Assembly (NCBI RefSeq): GCF_027257195.1
Contig: NZ_JAPDFS010000005.1
Coordinates: 44,442-108,441 of the forward strand
Direction of reading: 5' to 3'
DNA: 64,000 nt
Source of the DNA: Halorubrum sp. F4
GTDB lineage: Archaea; Halobacteriota; Halobacteria; Halobacteriales; Haloferacaceae
A program made the position numbers and the translations under genes. A model generated the notes under the pieces. It searched no databases, was not told the DNA's origin, and saw nothing but the letters and a program-made list of their open reading frames with translations. This document shows, piece after piece, positions 44,865 through 53,992 of this stretch; the first letter of the stretch is position 1; every line of letters begins with the position of its first letter.

Positions 44865-46094
44865 ATGGACCACGTCGAAACGTTGGAGTGTACGCTCTGT
44901 GGCGACGAGTACGACCCCGACCAGGTGATCTACACCTGCCCGAACCATCCGGGCGTGAAGGGAATCCTCGAGGTGAAATACGACTACGACCGGGTGCTCG
45001 ATCGGTTCGACGAACCTCTCGACGGGAGGATCGGCTCGCAGTGGAAGTACCGGGCGTTCCTCCCCGTCGCCGACGACGTCGAACCCGTGACGCTCGGCGA
45101 GGGCGGCACTCCCCTGCTCTCCGCGCCCCGACTGGGGGCCGAACTCGACGTCGACCTCCGGGTGAAGGACGACGGCCGCAACCCGACCGGCGTGTTGAAG
45201 GACCGCGCGACCGGCGTCTCGGTGACGAAGGCGAGGGAGTTCGGGATCGACGTCGTCACCTGTGCCTCGACCGGAAACGCCGCCGCGTCGCTCGCCGGCT
45301 TCGCCGCCCGCGGCGGCTTCGACTGCCGCCTGTTCGTCCCCGGCGACGCCCCGGAGGGAAAACTCGCCCAGCCGCTCGTCTACGGGGCGGACGTCCTCGG
45401 CGTCCGCGGCAGCTACGACGAGGCGTACGACCTCAGCATGGAGGTGACCGAGGAGTTCGGCTGGTACAACCGCAACGCCGCGGTCAATCCCTTCCAGGTC
45501 GAGGGGAAACGCACCGTCGGCCACGAGCTGGCCGAACAGACTCGTGGAGCAGCCCCCGACTGGCTGGTGTTCTCGATGGGCGACGGCTGTACGATCGCCG
45601 GCGGCTGGAAGGGCTTCCGCGAGTTCGCCGAACTCGGACTCGTCGACGAAACGCCGCGAATGCTCGGCGTTCAGGCCGAGGGCGCGAGCGCGATCCACGA
45701 CGCGTTCCACGACCACGACGACGTCGACGAGGTCGCCGACACGGTCGCCGACAGCATCTCGGTCGGCCGCCCCCGAAACACGGTGAAGGCGTGTTCGGCG
45801 CTCGCTGAAAGCGATGGAGAATCGCTGCTCGTGAGCGACGAGGAGATCCTCGCGGCGGAGTCGCTTCTGGGACGAACCGAGGGTATCTACGCCGAACCCG
45901 CGGCGGCCACCCCCGTGGCCGGACTCCGGAAGGCCCGCGAGGAGGGGATCGTCGAGGAGGACGAGTCGGTCGTCGTCGTCGTCACCGGAACCGGACTGAA
46001 GGACACGGCGAGCGCGATGCGTGCCGGCGGCGAGGTGGCGGGGATCGATCCGGAGATCGACGACGTGATCGACCGGTACGGCGAGGGCAGCTGA
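44865..46094 (+). CDS. thrC: Threonine synthase
   Basis: A 409-residue PLP enzyme that converts O-phosphohomoserine to threonine. An N-terminal zinc finger (LECTLCGDEY...YTCPNHPG) precedes VTLGEGGTPLL, the PLP lysine in NPTGVLKDRAT and CASTGNAAASLAG. The C-terminal VVTGTGLKD closes the active site. This is the canonical copy; another member of the fold lies at 29854. ATG at 44865 gives the family N-terminus. Confidence 0.93.
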   Translation: MDHVETLECTLCGDEYDPDQVIYTCPNHPGVKGILEVKYDYDRVLDRFDEPLDGRIGSQWKYRAFLPVADDVEPVTLGEGGTPLLSAPRLGAELDVDLRVKDDGRNPTGVLKDRATGVSVTKAREFGIDVVTCASTGNAAASLAGFAARGGFDCRLFVPGDAPEGKLAQPLVYGADVLGVRGSYDEAYDLSMEVTEEFGWYNRNAAVNPFQVEGKRTVGHELAEQTRGAAPDWLVFSMGDGCTIAGGWKGFREFAELGLVDETPRMLGVQAEGASAIHDAFHDHDDVDEVADTVADSISVGRPRNTVKACSALAESDGESLLVSDEEILAAESLLGRTEGIYAEPAAATPVAGLRKAREEGIVEEDESVVVVVTGTGLKDTASAMRAGGEVAGIDPEIDDVIDRYGEGS

Positions 46095-46104
46095 CGCGAC
46101 CGCG

Positions 46105-48402
46105 CTACAGCTTCCCGGCGTCCCGGGCCTGATCGGCTCGGTGGTCGGCCTGTTCCAGCCGGTTTCCGGCCGCGTTCGAGAGCCCGGGCGGAAGCCCGCT
46201 TCGAGCCGCCTCGAGCCGCTCGGAGACCCGCTGGAGCCGCTCGGCGACGACCTCCAGCTGTCGGTCCGTGTTCCCTCGGTCGCCCTCGCGGGCTCGCTCC
46301 TCGGCCCGTTCCGCGGCCTCGACGACGGCCGCGAGCGCGCGCTCGAGCCCCCGAACCGCGTTTTCGGGACCGCCACCGGAGCCGCCCGAGCCACCCGAAT
46401 CATCGGTTCCGGAGGACTCGTTGCTTCCGCCGCTACCATCGTCGTCATCGCCGTCGCCGTCGCCGTCATCGTCGCCGTCATCGTCGTCCGTCGCCGCGAC
46501 CGCCGCGCGCGTCTCCTCCGCGATGTCGGCTAAAAAGCCCGCGAGCGACGCCTTCCCGGTCTCGGGCCGGTCGATCCGGACCCCCTCGTCTGCTTCCACC
46601 TCCGTCGCCGGATCCGGGTTGACTCGGTACGCGCCGATCTCCTCGTCGGCGTCGCGCACCTCGGTCGTGTAGGCACCCCCGGAATGAACGTACACCGCGT
46701 CCGATCCCTCGGTCGGCGACTCGTAGATCCGGCCCGCGAAGTCGTCCTCGATGGCCGTTCCGACCACGTCGGTCTCCGATTCATCGTCCGTGATCTCCAG
46801 TTTCGTCGCGTCCTCGCGCGCGACGAGCGGGATCTCCCCGTCGGCTCCGGCGACCGTCACCGGGTCCGCACCGTCCTCGGCCGGATCGACGGTCAGCCGC
46901 TCGCTGTGCGGGGCCCGCCCCGCGCCGTTGACCGTGAGCCGGTGATCGCCGTCCTCGACGTCTCGAACGACCGCGATCCCGCCGAACGTCGGCACCGCCT
47001 CCGGGTCGCTCTCGAGGAGGGCGACGGACTCGACGCCCGATTCGGTGGTCGTCAGTCCCTCGTTCTCGGGGGCGTCCTCGCTCGTGACGGCGTCCGTGAC
47101 CCGCGCCACGACGGTGTTGACCGGCGCGGGCTCGCCGATCGCGTCGTACCGGTCGGCCAGCTCCGCGCGGTGGTTCGGCGCGGTGATGTCGGCGGCGGGG
47201 TTGTCGTACCGCGGCTGCTCCCACGGCACACCCGTCGTCGTGAGGTGGCCCGCGACCGCGTCCTCGACCGCTTGCGGGACCGCGAACTCGAAGCTCAACT
47301 GCGGGCCGACGAACGCGTCGATGTCCTCGAGTTCCGCGCCGGCGACGAGGTCGTAGGCGACCGTCGTGCTCCGCCCCTCGTTCCCTCCGCCGTCGGCGTC
47401 GTCGTCTCCACCGTCGGCGTCGCCAGCCTCGCCCCCTTCGACGCGTTCGGCGTGCTCGAAGGCGATCCCCGTCTCGCGCAGCGGGAGGTCGGTCGGCGGC
47501 GACGTCAGCGCGTCGAGCGAGCGCACGGTGAGCGCGCCGTCGATCAGCGACTCGGCGTCGACCGCCGGCAGTCGGTCGTGTTCGTAGACGGGCGAGCCCT
47601 CGTACTCCGGAACGACGAACGGGAGCCGCGCGCCCTCGTCTCGGGGCAGCCCGTAGGCGAGCGGCACCTCCGCGAGGTCCGCGATCCCCTCGATCGCGGA
47701 GTTCGTGACGTCCGCGAGCAGCCCGTCACCGGTCACGCGCTGGAAGCGGTCGGCCACCTCGTTGACCGACAGCGTCGAGGAGTGCGAGCCGAGCTCGGGG
47801 AGGATCCGCGGGACTCGGTCGGGGTCCGGGTCGAGGAACTCGTTGTTGGGAACCCGCCTGGAGTGCGAGCTGGCGACGTACAGCTGTGGCTCGTCGGTGT
47901 CGCGGTCGACGAAGACGTGGAGCACCTCCCAGTCGTGCCAGTGGAAGTTGGCCGTGAACTGGTCGAACGCCGAGTAGAACCAGAACTGGACGACGTCGAG
48001 CGGCGAGTCCTCGTACTCCACGCCGTGGTAGAAGGCGGTCGGGTTCGGCGGGGTCGGCGTCCCGTCCGGGTCGCCGGCGGTCCCCTCGAAGCGTTCGTGG
48101 TACCCGTTCAGCGCGTCGAAGCCGTCGACGACCGTGTCACCGTCTCGGTCGCTCGTGTAGGGTCGCGGGTCGGTCGGGAACCACGGCTCGTGGACGTCGA
48201 AGTACAGCGTCGGCGCGAACCGCGTCGCGAGCTCGCGGGCGCGGTCGTCGTCCATCCCGGCCGCCCCGGCGTCGGCCTCCCGTTCGAGGGCCGAACAGCC
48301 CGCGATCGAGGCCGTCCCGGCCCCGCCGACTGCGGCGAGAAGCGCCCGACGGCCGAGAACTGCCCGTCCGTCGGGGACCGATCGGGAGGGCTCCGGAGTC
48401 AT
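46105..48402 (-). CDS. Large Tat-exported lipoprotein with Vps62-like domain
   Basis: A 765-residue cell-surface protein. The signal LGRRALLAAVGGAGTASIAGCS has twin arginines and a lipobox AGC, so Tat export with lipid anchoring. The region about 55-190 (RFAPTLYFDVHEPWFPTD, then NFHWHDWEVLHVFVD) resembles the Vps62/DUF946 fold. A beta-rich middle and an Asp/Gly/Ser repeat stretch (about 640-690) lead to a C-terminal coiled coil. Function unknown; the architecture suggests a surface-exposed adhesin or enzyme on a flexible stalk. Confidence 0.78.
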   Translation of the reverse strand: MTPEPSRSVPDGRAVLGRRALLAAVGGAGTASIAGCSALEREADAGAAGMDDDRARELATRFAPTLYFDVHEPWFPTDPRPYTSDRDGDTVVDGFDALNGYHERFEGTAGDPDGTPTPPNPTAFYHGVEYEDSPLDVVQFWFYSAFDQFTANFHWHDWEVLHVFVDRDTDEPQLYVASSHSRRVPNNEFLDPDPDRVPRILPELGSHSSTLSVNEVADRFQRVTGDGLLADVTNSAIEGIADLAEVPLAYGLPRDEGARLPFVVPEYEGSPVYEHDRLPAVDAESLIDGALTVRSLDALTSPPTDLPLRETGIAFEHAERVEGGEAGDADGGDDDADGGGNEGRSTTVAYDLVAGAELEDIDAFVGPQLSFEFAVPQAVEDAVAGHLTTTGVPWEQPRYDNPAADITAPNHRAELADRYDAIGEPAPVNTVVARVTDAVTSEDAPENEGLTTTESGVESVALLESDPEAVPTFGGIAVVRDVEDGDHRLTVNGAGRAPHSERLTVDPAEDGADPVTVAGADGEIPLVAREDATKLEITDDESETDVVGTAIEDDFAGRIYESPTEGSDAVYVHSGGAYTTEVRDADEEIGAYRVNPDPATEVEADEGVRIDRPETGKASLAGFLADIAEETRAAVAATDDDDGDDDGDGDGDDDDGSGGSNESSGTDDSGGSGGSGGGPENAVRGLERALAAVVEAAERAEERAREGDRGNTDRQLEVVAERLQRVSERLEAARSGLPPGLSNAAGNRLEQADHRADQARDAGKL

Positions 48403-48427
48403 TCCGTTCGGAGACGAGTACAGAGGG

Positions 48428-48460
48428 GTATAAGCCTTCTGACGCCGGGAGAAGATATTT
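48428..48460. promoter_or_regulatory. Divergent promoters between the lipoprotein and SHOCT genes
   Basis: On the minus strand GCTTATAC (48435-48428) lies about 28 bases before the lipoprotein ATG at 48402. On the plus strand AGATATTT (48453-48460) lies about 28 bases before the ATG at 48486. Both predict leaderless transcripts. Confidence 0.55.
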
Positions 48461-48485
48461 GCGCGGGGGAGCGCCACTCACCGGT

Positions 48486-48908
48486 ATGGACACCAAACGG
48501 GCCCTCTACTACGCGGCGATCGCGATCGGGACGCTGATCGCGGTCAGCGTCCTCGTCTCCGTGATCTCGGCGATCCTGAGCCTGGCGTGGGCGGTCGTCT
48601 CCGGGATCCTCACGCTCGCCGTCCTCGCCGGGATCGTCTACGTCGCCTACAAGGCCGGATCGTGGCTGTCGGGAAGCGGTAGCGGCGGAAGCGACTCGAC
48701 CGATCTCGACTCGATCGGCGGATCGCGGTCCACTTCGTCGACCTCGAGCACGACCTCGAGCGACTCCGCCGCGGATCGGCAGGATCGCCTCCGTCGGCAG
48801 TACGTCGAGGGCGAGATCGACGAGACGGAGTTCGAACGACGGATCGCCAAGGAGCTCGAATCGGAGGACCTCGACGACATCGAGCGGGAACTCGAACGGG
48901 AGCGGTAG
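48486..48908 (+). CDS. SHOCT-domain membrane protein
   Basis: A 140-residue protein. Two hydrophobic stretches (about 8-60) anchor it in the membrane; a Ser/Gly/Thr-rich linker follows; the C-terminus RRQYVEGEIDETEFERRIAK is a SHOCT motif, a short helical hairpin found at the ends of many small membrane proteins. Function is unknown. Confidence 0.82.
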   Translation: MDTKRALYYAAIAIGTLIAVSVLVSVISAILSLAWAVVSGILTLAVLAGIVYVAYKAGSWLSGSGSGGSDSTDLDSIGGSRSTSSTSSTTSSDSAADRQDRLRRQYVEGEIDETEFERRIAKELESEDLDDIERELERER

Positions 48909-48921
48909 ACTGGATCGCGGT

Positions 48922-49090
48922 CGGCGCGATCCGGTGAGCGGGCCGGCGGCCCGCGAACCGAGCGCGAGGGAGGGCGAGGCGACCTGTCAGCGGTTCGGCG
49001 GGTCGCCGAGACCGAGGCTGGGGAGGCATGAGGTGCGGGGCCGTGCGGTCGGGTGGGTCCTTGGCAGTGTTCAGCGCGTTAGCAACCACG
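48922..49090. repeat. Structured interspersed element, copy 3
   Basis: In the gap between convergent SHOCT and hisE genes. CGGCGCG at 48922; hairpin GCGGGCC-GGC-GGCCCGC (48938-48954); GCGCGAGGGA; variable stem GGCGACC / GGTCGCC (48978-48984 with 49001-49007, 16-base loop); box GAGGCTGGGGAGGCATGAGG from 49014 continuing to about 49049; trailing TTCAGCGCGTTAGCAACCACG (49070-49090). Stem two is unrelated in sequence to those of copies 1 and 2 but still pairs. Confidence 0.72.
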
Positions 49091-49158
49091 TCTCGCCGAG
49101 CGCCCGGACCATTGGGGACGTTTTCCGCGGGAAGAGGAACCGGTAGGAAGCCGTTCGA

Positions 49159-49497
49159 TCAAAACCGGTCGCGGAGCTCCCCGCGAAGGTCCTCGAGGTC
49201 GAGGTCCTTCATCGAGAGCAACACCAGAAGGTGGTAGACCAGGTCCGCGCTCTCGTAGGTGAGCTCCTCGAGGTCGTCGTCCTTCGCCGCCAGGATCGCC
49301 TCCGTCGACTCCTCGCCGATCTTCTCCAACACGGCGTTATCGCCCTTCTCGTGGGTGAAGAGCGAGGCGGTGTAGGATCCCTCCGGCAGCTCCGCCTTCC
49401 GCGACTCGATCGTCGCGAACAGCTCGTCGAGGACCGCGTCGTCGGGGATGCGCTCCTCGACGCCGTCGCCGATCCCTCCGTCCGCATCGTCGCTCAC
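49159..49497 (-). CDS. hisE: Phosphoribosyl-ATP pyrophosphatase
   Basis: A 112-residue enzyme for the second step of histidine biosynthesis. The MazG-like core is VLDELFATIESRKAELPEGS, then EKIGEESTEAILAAKDDD and ESADLVYHLLVLLSM, with the four metal-binding acids. Start is a GTG at 49497 that overlaps the pdxT stop as GTGA, so it is translationally coupled to vitamin B6 synthesis. There are no other his genes here. The first 18 residues are an acidic, haloarchaeal extension. Confidence 0.93.
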   Translation of the reverse strand: MSDDADGGIGDGVEERIPDDAVLDELFATIESRKAELPEGSYTASLFTHEKGDNAVLEKIGEESTEAILAAKDDDLEELTYESADLVYHLLVLLSMKDLDLEDLRGELRDRF

Positions 49498-50087
49498 GCC
49501 ACCACCTCGCTTTCGGGGAAAAAGGCCAGGTCGTGGACCCGCGAGTCGTCGGTGAGTTCGGGGTGGAAGGAGGTGGCCAGAACGGGACCGTCCCGCACCG
49601 CGACCGGCCGGCCGTCGACCCGCGCGAGCGTCTCGACGCCCTCGCCGACGTCGTCGATGAGCGGCGCGCGGATGAACACCGCGTGGAAGGGCTCGTCCAA
49701 GCCGTCGACGGGCACCTTCGCCTCGAAGGAGTCCTTCTGTCGGCCGAAGGCGTTGCGGTCGACGGAGACGTCGACGAGCCCGAGCGCGTCGACCCGGTCG
49801 TCCTTCGCGTCCCGAGAGAGGACGATGAGCCCGGCACACGTCGCGAGGACGGGTTTACCGGCCTCAACGTGGTCGCGGATCTCGTCCGCGATCCCCTCGC
49901 GGTGGATCAGCCGCGAGATCGTCGTCGACTCCCCGCCCGGCATGAGGAGGACGTCGCAGTCGGGGACGATCCCCGAGTCACGAACCTCGACGACCTCCGC
50001 GGACTCGCCGTGTGCGGTCGCGGCGCGGCGGACCGCCTCGGCGTGTTCGGCCACGTCGCCCTGGACGGCGATGACGCCAGCTTTCAT
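49494..50087 (-). CDS. pdxT: Pyridoxal 5'-phosphate synthase, glutaminase subunit PdxT
   Basis: A 197-residue class I glutamine amidotransferase feeding ammonia to PdxS for PLP synthesis. LLMPGGESTTISRLI precedes the catalytic Cys in VLATCAGLIVLS, and His/Glu in TSFHPELTDD complete the triad. Head gene of the pdxT-hisE unit; a CCCTTTTTGG box upstream serves as promoter. pdxS is not in the window. Confidence 0.95.
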   Translation of the reverse strand: MKAGVIAVQGDVAEHAEAVRRAATAHGESAEVVEVRDSGIVPDCDVLLMPGGESTTISRLIHREGIADEIRDHVEAGKPVLATCAGLIVLSRDAKDDRVDALGLVDVSVDRNAFGRQKDSFEAKVPVDGLDEPFHAVFIRAPLIDDVGEGVETLARVDGRPVAVRDGPVLATSFHPELTDDSRVHDLAFFPESEVVA

Positions 50088-50156
50088 ACCTCCGCTCGGC
50101 GGGGCACGTCCAAAAAGGGCGCGCTACGGCGACCCGTCGCTTTCGGGCCGACCGGC

Positions 50157-50822
50157 TCAGTAGACGACGAGCGCGAGGTACAGCTGGCCGATCCCCGCCA
50201 CCACCATCACCGCGCCGGCGAGCCGCTTCAGTTTCCCCGAGTGGGTCATGATCCGGCCGGCATTCGTGAGCAGGCCCATCCCGGTCGCGACCGTCGTCGC
50301 GACCATCAGCGCGGCGACGACGCCCGCGTAGGTGCCGAGGAGGAGCACCGCCGCGTTGGTCGGCAGCGCGATCGCGCGGGCGATCACGGCGAGGAAGATC
50401 GGTGCGACACAGCCCGCGCCCGCCAGCGCGTACCCCGCGCCGAAGAGCCCGAACCCGAACACGCTCGCCCGGCGCTTCGGGAGGGGGATCGATATCGACG
50501 GGGTTCGCCCCGCGAGGACCACCAGCCCGAAGACGACGAGCAGCCCGCCGACGAGCGACTCGAAGACGGTGATGTTCGCGAGCGTCGCGTTGCCGACCCG
50601 GACGGTCGCGCCCGCCAGCAGCGCGAAGGTCGCCAGCACGCCGATCCCGGCCGCGATCCCCCGGACTCCCGCGCCCGCGATCGAGACCTCGTTCGCGTCG
50701 GTCTGGTTGACGTAGAACCCGACGTATCCGGGCAGGAGCGGGTACGCACACGGCGAGAAGAACGTCGCCACGCCGGAGGCGACCGCGAACGAGAGATCGG
50801 TCGCGAGGGCGGTTCCGGTCAT
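50157..50822 (-). CDS. CcdA/DsbD-type thiol-disulfide transmembrane protein
   Basis: A 221-residue protein with six transmembrane helices. The two functional cysteines are in FFSPCAYPLLPGYVG (helix 1) and AGAGCVAPIFLAV (helix 4), as in CcdA. It moves reducing equivalents across the membrane to an outside thioredoxin-like partner, here probably the TlpA-like protein encoded directly upstream. The start at 50822 excludes an arginine-rich shadow region. Confidence 0.92.
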   Translation of the reverse strand: MTGTALATDLSFAVASGVATFFSPCAYPLLPGYVGFYVNQTDANEVSIAGAGVRGIAAGIGVLATFALLAGATVRVGNATLANITVFESLVGGLLVVFGLVVLAGRTPSISIPLPKRRASVFGFGLFGAGYALAGAGCVAPIFLAVIARAIALPTNAAVLLLGTYAGVVAALMVATTVATGMGLLTNAGRIMTHSGKLKRLAGAVMVVAGIGQLYLALVVY

Positions 50823-50841
50823 CGGCGGAGAGAGCGGTCCG

Positions 50842-51384
50842 TCATCCCTCGAGGACCGCCTCGATCTCCTCGACGAGCGTGTCGGCCGTGTGGACGCCCG
50901 AGTCCGACCATCGGACCCGTCCGGTCCCGTCGATGACGACCGCGGTCGGGTAGCCACCGACTTCCAACTTGGCGGCGAGTTCGGCGGTCCGATCCACCGC
51001 AGCCAACCAATCCCCGCCGGTCTCCTCCCACATCTCGACGACCGCCGATTCAGGGACCGCGTCACCGACGTCCTCGGTCGTCACCGAGACGAACAGCACG
51101 TCGTCGCCGACCCGATCGTTCGCCTCGGCGAGCGCCGGCATCTGTTCCCAACAAGGGTCACACCACGTTCCGAAGAAGTCGACGAACGTGGCGCGGTCAT
51201 CGGCCGGCACCGTCACCTCCCCGTCGCGGCTGCCGGGGGCCTCGATCGTGTCGAGCGTGATCGGCTCGACCGGCTCGACGGAGGAACCACCGAGCACGGC
51301 CGGCACGGTCCCGGTCGCCACGACGCCGCCCGCGCCCAACACGCCGGCGCTCGCGATCCCGGCGAGGAGGTGCCGTCGGTCCAT
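50842..51384 (-). CDS. Exported TlpA-like thioredoxin
   Basis: A 180-residue protein with an N-terminal twin-arginine signal (MDRRHLLAGIASAGVLGAGG) and a thioredoxin domain: FVDFFGTWCDPCWEQMPAL with CxxC and the cis-proline in GGYPTAVVID. It would act outside the membrane as a reductant for cytochrome c or Cu-site assembly, re-reduced by CcdA. It starts one base after the SCO gene stop. No lipobox is obvious. Confidence 0.9.
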   Translation of the reverse strand: MDRRHLLAGIASAGVLGAGGVVATGTVPAVLGGSSVEPVEPITLDTIEAPGSRDGEVTVPADDRATFVDFFGTWCDPCWEQMPALAEANDRVGDDVLFVSVTTEDVGDAVPESAVVEMWEETGGDWLAAVDRTAELAAKLEVGGYPTAVVIDGTGRVRWSDSGVHTADTLVEEIEAVLEG

Positions 51385-51385
51385 C

Positions 51386-52069
51386 CTACCCGTTCACCAC
51401 CCGTTCGAAGTCCTCGACGAGCCGTTCGACGTCCGTCTGCGGTCCTCTCGGGTACACCCGCTCCACGATCCCCCGCTTGTTCGCCAGCAGTATCAGTCCG
51501 TAGTGGGGGAACTGGTACTCCAAGTTCTCGTACTGGTCGGCGGAGGCCTTCTCGATCACGAGCCCGAAGTTCTCGTCCAACAGTTCCTGGCCCCGTTCGT
51601 AGCTCTCCGGGCGGAGGAAGTGCCAGTTTCCGGCGTCGAGGTCCACGCCCTGCTGGCCCGCGTACTCGCGGAGAACGTCCGTGGTGTCCCGCTCCGGGTC
51701 GAACGTGAGCGCGAGGAACGCCGCCTCGTCGCCGTATCCCTCCTCGGCGGCCACCTCCTGTGCGCGCCGGAGCCGGAGGATGAGCGCGGGACAGACGCCG
51801 TCGGGGCAGTTCGTGTAAAAGGAAGTCCAGAGGACGGCCCGCTCGTCCTCGTAATCGGCGGTCGACACCGTCTCGCCGGTGATCGGGTCCGGGACGGACA
51901 CGTGTGGCATCTCGTCGCCGTAGCTCGGATGTGACGCCTCGCTCAGGGCCTGCTCGGGCGGGTCGAGCACCGTTCCCTCGGGCCCGGAGTCACCCAGGAC
52001 GCCGAGACAGCCGGCGCTCCCGGCGACGGCGGGGACGGCGAGCGATCGCAGGTAGTGGCGACGATCCAT
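51386..52069 (-). CDS. SCO1/SenC family copper chaperone lipoprotein
   Basis: A 227-residue exported lipoprotein with twin-arginine start MDRRHYLRSL and lipobox SAGC. The SCO domain has cysteines in FYTNCPDGVCPAL, spaced with four residues rather than the usual three, and the distal histidine in FPHYGLILL. SCO proteins deliver copper to cytochrome oxidase subunit II. Grouped with TlpA- and CcdA-like genes, it completes a CuA-maturation set. Confidence 0.9.
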   Translation of the reverse strand: MDRRHYLRSLAVPAVAGSAGCLGVLGDSGPEGTVLDPPEQALSEASHPSYGDEMPHVSVPDPITGETVSTADYEDERAVLWTSFYTNCPDGVCPALILRLRRAQEVAAEEGYGDEAAFLALTFDPERDTTDVLREYAGQQGVDLDAGNWHFLRPESYERGQELLDENFGLVIEKASADQYENLEYQFPHYGLILLANKRGIVERVYPRGPQTDVERLVEDFERVVNG

Positions 52070-52193
52070 ATCGGAACCCGGGCCCTCGTGAATAAGTCCG
52101 TTTCGTCCGGTCCCAGTCGATGGGGTCGGAGCGGAACGCCGCTACCGCTCGCTCGTCTCGAAAGCGTGAGTCGGACGGGAAGGGGCGGTCGTC

Positions 52194-52358
52194 CTACGCG
52201 ACCGTCAGCGAGAGGACCTGGACGAAGACGCCGAAGAGAACGCAGAACGCGAGGACCGTCTTCGGGTCCATCGCGATCGCGTTCCGGTCCTGCGAGTCGA
52301 AGTATCGAACGAGCCCCGCGCTGGACATCAGTCCGCCGGAGTTGCTGCCGCTGCTCAT
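52194..52358 (-). CDS. Preprotein translocase Sec61-beta subunit
   Basis: A 54-residue tail-anchored protein: [20 protein letters not shown] with the GLVRYFD motif, a short conserved [12 protein letters not shown] stretch and one C-terminal transmembrane helix. These match archaeal Sec61-beta, the small subunit of the SecYEG-like channel. Stands alone. Confidence 0.93.
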   Translation of the reverse strand: MSSGSNSGGLMSSAGLVRYFDSQDRNAIAMDPKTVLAFCVLFGVFVQVLSLTVA

Positions 52359-52501
52359 ATCCGTCAGTTCTCCGTCCGCGGGCCTAAGCGTTTCGTCTCG
52401 AGGAGCACCGCGGGAGCGTCGCGGGAGCGTCGCCGGTCACCCCACCTCCCCGCCGCGTGAGAAACCCTTATCGGCGAGCCGCCGTTACGTGTCGGCGAAC
52501 C

Positions 52502-52771
52502 ATGACCGTTCGAGTGCTGGATTTCTACGCCGACTGGTGCGGCCCGTGTAAGACGCAGGACCCGATACTGGAGGAGGTCGAAGAGGAGCTCGGCGACGCC
52601 TTCGAGCTTCAGAAGGTCGACGTCGACCAGGAACAGGACGTCGCCAACCAGTACCAGGTCCGATCGCTTCCCACGCTGATCGTCGAGAACGACGACGGCG
52701 TCGTCGACCGGTTCGTGGGAGTGACTCAAAAGGAGGACATCACCGCCGCGATCTCGGAAGCCGCCGCCTAG
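52502..52771 (+). CDS. Thioredoxin
   Basis: An 89-residue cytosolic thioredoxin: LDFYADWCGPCKTQDPIL with the canonical WCGPC site, VDQEQDVANQYQVRSLPTLI with the cis-proline, and an acidic surface. Slightly shorter than E. coli thioredoxin because the N-terminal strand is trimmed. TTATCG about 30 bases upstream is a probable promoter. Confidence 0.95.
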   Translation: MTVRVLDFYADWCGPCKTQDPILEEVEEELGDAFELQKVDVDQEQDVANQYQVRSLPTLIVENDDGVVDRFVGVTQKEDITAAISEAAA

Positions 52772-52859
52772 TCGACGGTAGTCGACGCGCACACAACGAC
52801 GGAGCCCACGGCCGAGACGTCTCGCAACCTTTTACAGCGCCCGCGTGCTCACCACGAGT

Positions 52860-53009
52860 ATGGCCAGTTTCGACGCCGCGGAACGCCGCAACCTCGACCG
52901 ACAGATCTGTATGCGCTGTAACGCCCGCAACGCGCCCGACGCCGGACGCTGCCGCAAGTGCGGCTACACCAAGCTCCGCCCGAAGGCGAAGGAACGCCGC
53001 GCGGCGTGA
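52860..53009 (+). CDS. rpl40e: 50S ribosomal protein L40e
   Basis: A 49-residue basic protein with one zinc ribbon, [11 protein letters not shown] and [12 protein letters not shown]. It is one of the few basic proteins in the window, as expected for ribosomal surface contact with rRNA. TTTTACAG upstream gives a nearly leaderless promoter. Confidence 0.96.
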   Translation: MASFDAAERRNLDRQICMRCNARNAPDAGRCRKCGYTKLRPKAKERRAA

Positions 53010-53196
53010 GCTAACCGAATCGATACGCCACGGTCCGGCATCCGGTCGGACGGCCTTCCGCGGATCGATCGCCTCGGAACGACTCCTCCACCGTCTCGGA
53101 ACGACCTCGCCACTCCGACCGCTAGGTCTCCGTCGCGTGAAAAGTGGTCGAAAACGGAGTGGTCGATCCGGCGTATGACACCCCTTCCGCGGAGCC

Positions 53197-53895
53197 TCAG
53201 GCGTCCTTCGCGCCCCGAACCGTCTCACGGACCGCGTCGACCCCCTCGTCGTGGAGGAGGTCGCCGACGACGATCACGTCGCTGTGGCGCGCCATCGCGT
53301 TCGCCGACTCGTAGTCGTGGATCCCGCCGCCGTAAAACAGGGTGGCGTCGTCGAGCGCGTCGCCCGCGGCGGCGACCTTCTCGGTGTCGCCGAAGGTGCC
53401 CGAGTACTCCAGATAGACGATCTCCTGGCCGAACATCCGTTCCGCGACCTTCGCGTACGCCGCCACGTCGTCGGCGTCGAGGTCGCAGTTCGCCTCGGTC
53501 AGCTCCGCGACCGAGGCGTCCGGGTTCATCACGATGTACGCCTCGGTGTGGGTCCGGTCCCAGTCGAGGTCGTCGATGCGGACCCACTCCTTGTGTGCGC
53601 CCGTGATCCAGAAGGGGCCACCAGCGTTGAACACCGTCGGGATCAGGTACCCCTCGAGCGCCGGCGAGTCGATGACGACGCCCGGGTTCGACGGCTCCTG
53701 ATAGAGCGGGACGTCGTACTCCGCGGCGGCGTCGATGACCCGCGTCATCTTCTCGGCGGTGACGTCGAGGGTCCCCCCGATCTCGATCGCGTCGGTCCCG
53801 GTCCGGCACACGTCCTCGAAGGTCTCCCCGTCACGGAGGTCCTTGTCGGGATCGACCTTCAGCACGTGGTCCCAGTCGTCCCACGGGTTGCTCAT
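53197..53895 (-). CDS. Geranylgeranylglyceryl phosphate synthase
   Basis: A 232-residue TIM-barrel prenyltransferase that forms the first ether bond of archaeal lipids. [20 protein letters not shown], the [17 protein letters not shown] segment, [22 protein letters not shown] and [13 protein letters not shown] (phosphate-binding) match the PcrB/GGGPS family. A CCTTTTTGG box precedes it. Start at 53895 is the family N-terminus. Confidence 0.94.
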   Translation of the reverse strand: MSNPWDDWDHVLKVDPDKDLRDGETFEDVCRTGTDAIEIGGTLDVTAEKMTRVIDAAAEYDVPLYQEPSNPGVVIDSPALEGYLIPTVFNAGGPFWITGAHKEWVRIDDLDWDRTHTEAYIVMNPDASVAELTEANCDLDADDVAAYAKVAERMFGQEIVYLEYSGTFGDTEKVAAAGDALDDATLFYGGGIHDYESANAMARHSDVIVVGDLLHDEGVDAVRETVRGAKDA

Positions 53896-53992
53896 CGGAC
53901 GACTGTCCTCCGGGCGGGACCAAAAAGGTGCGGAAGCGCGCCGACGACGGACGACTCCAGGCCGGGGCGCCGCAGTCGGCACCCGGATCGAC

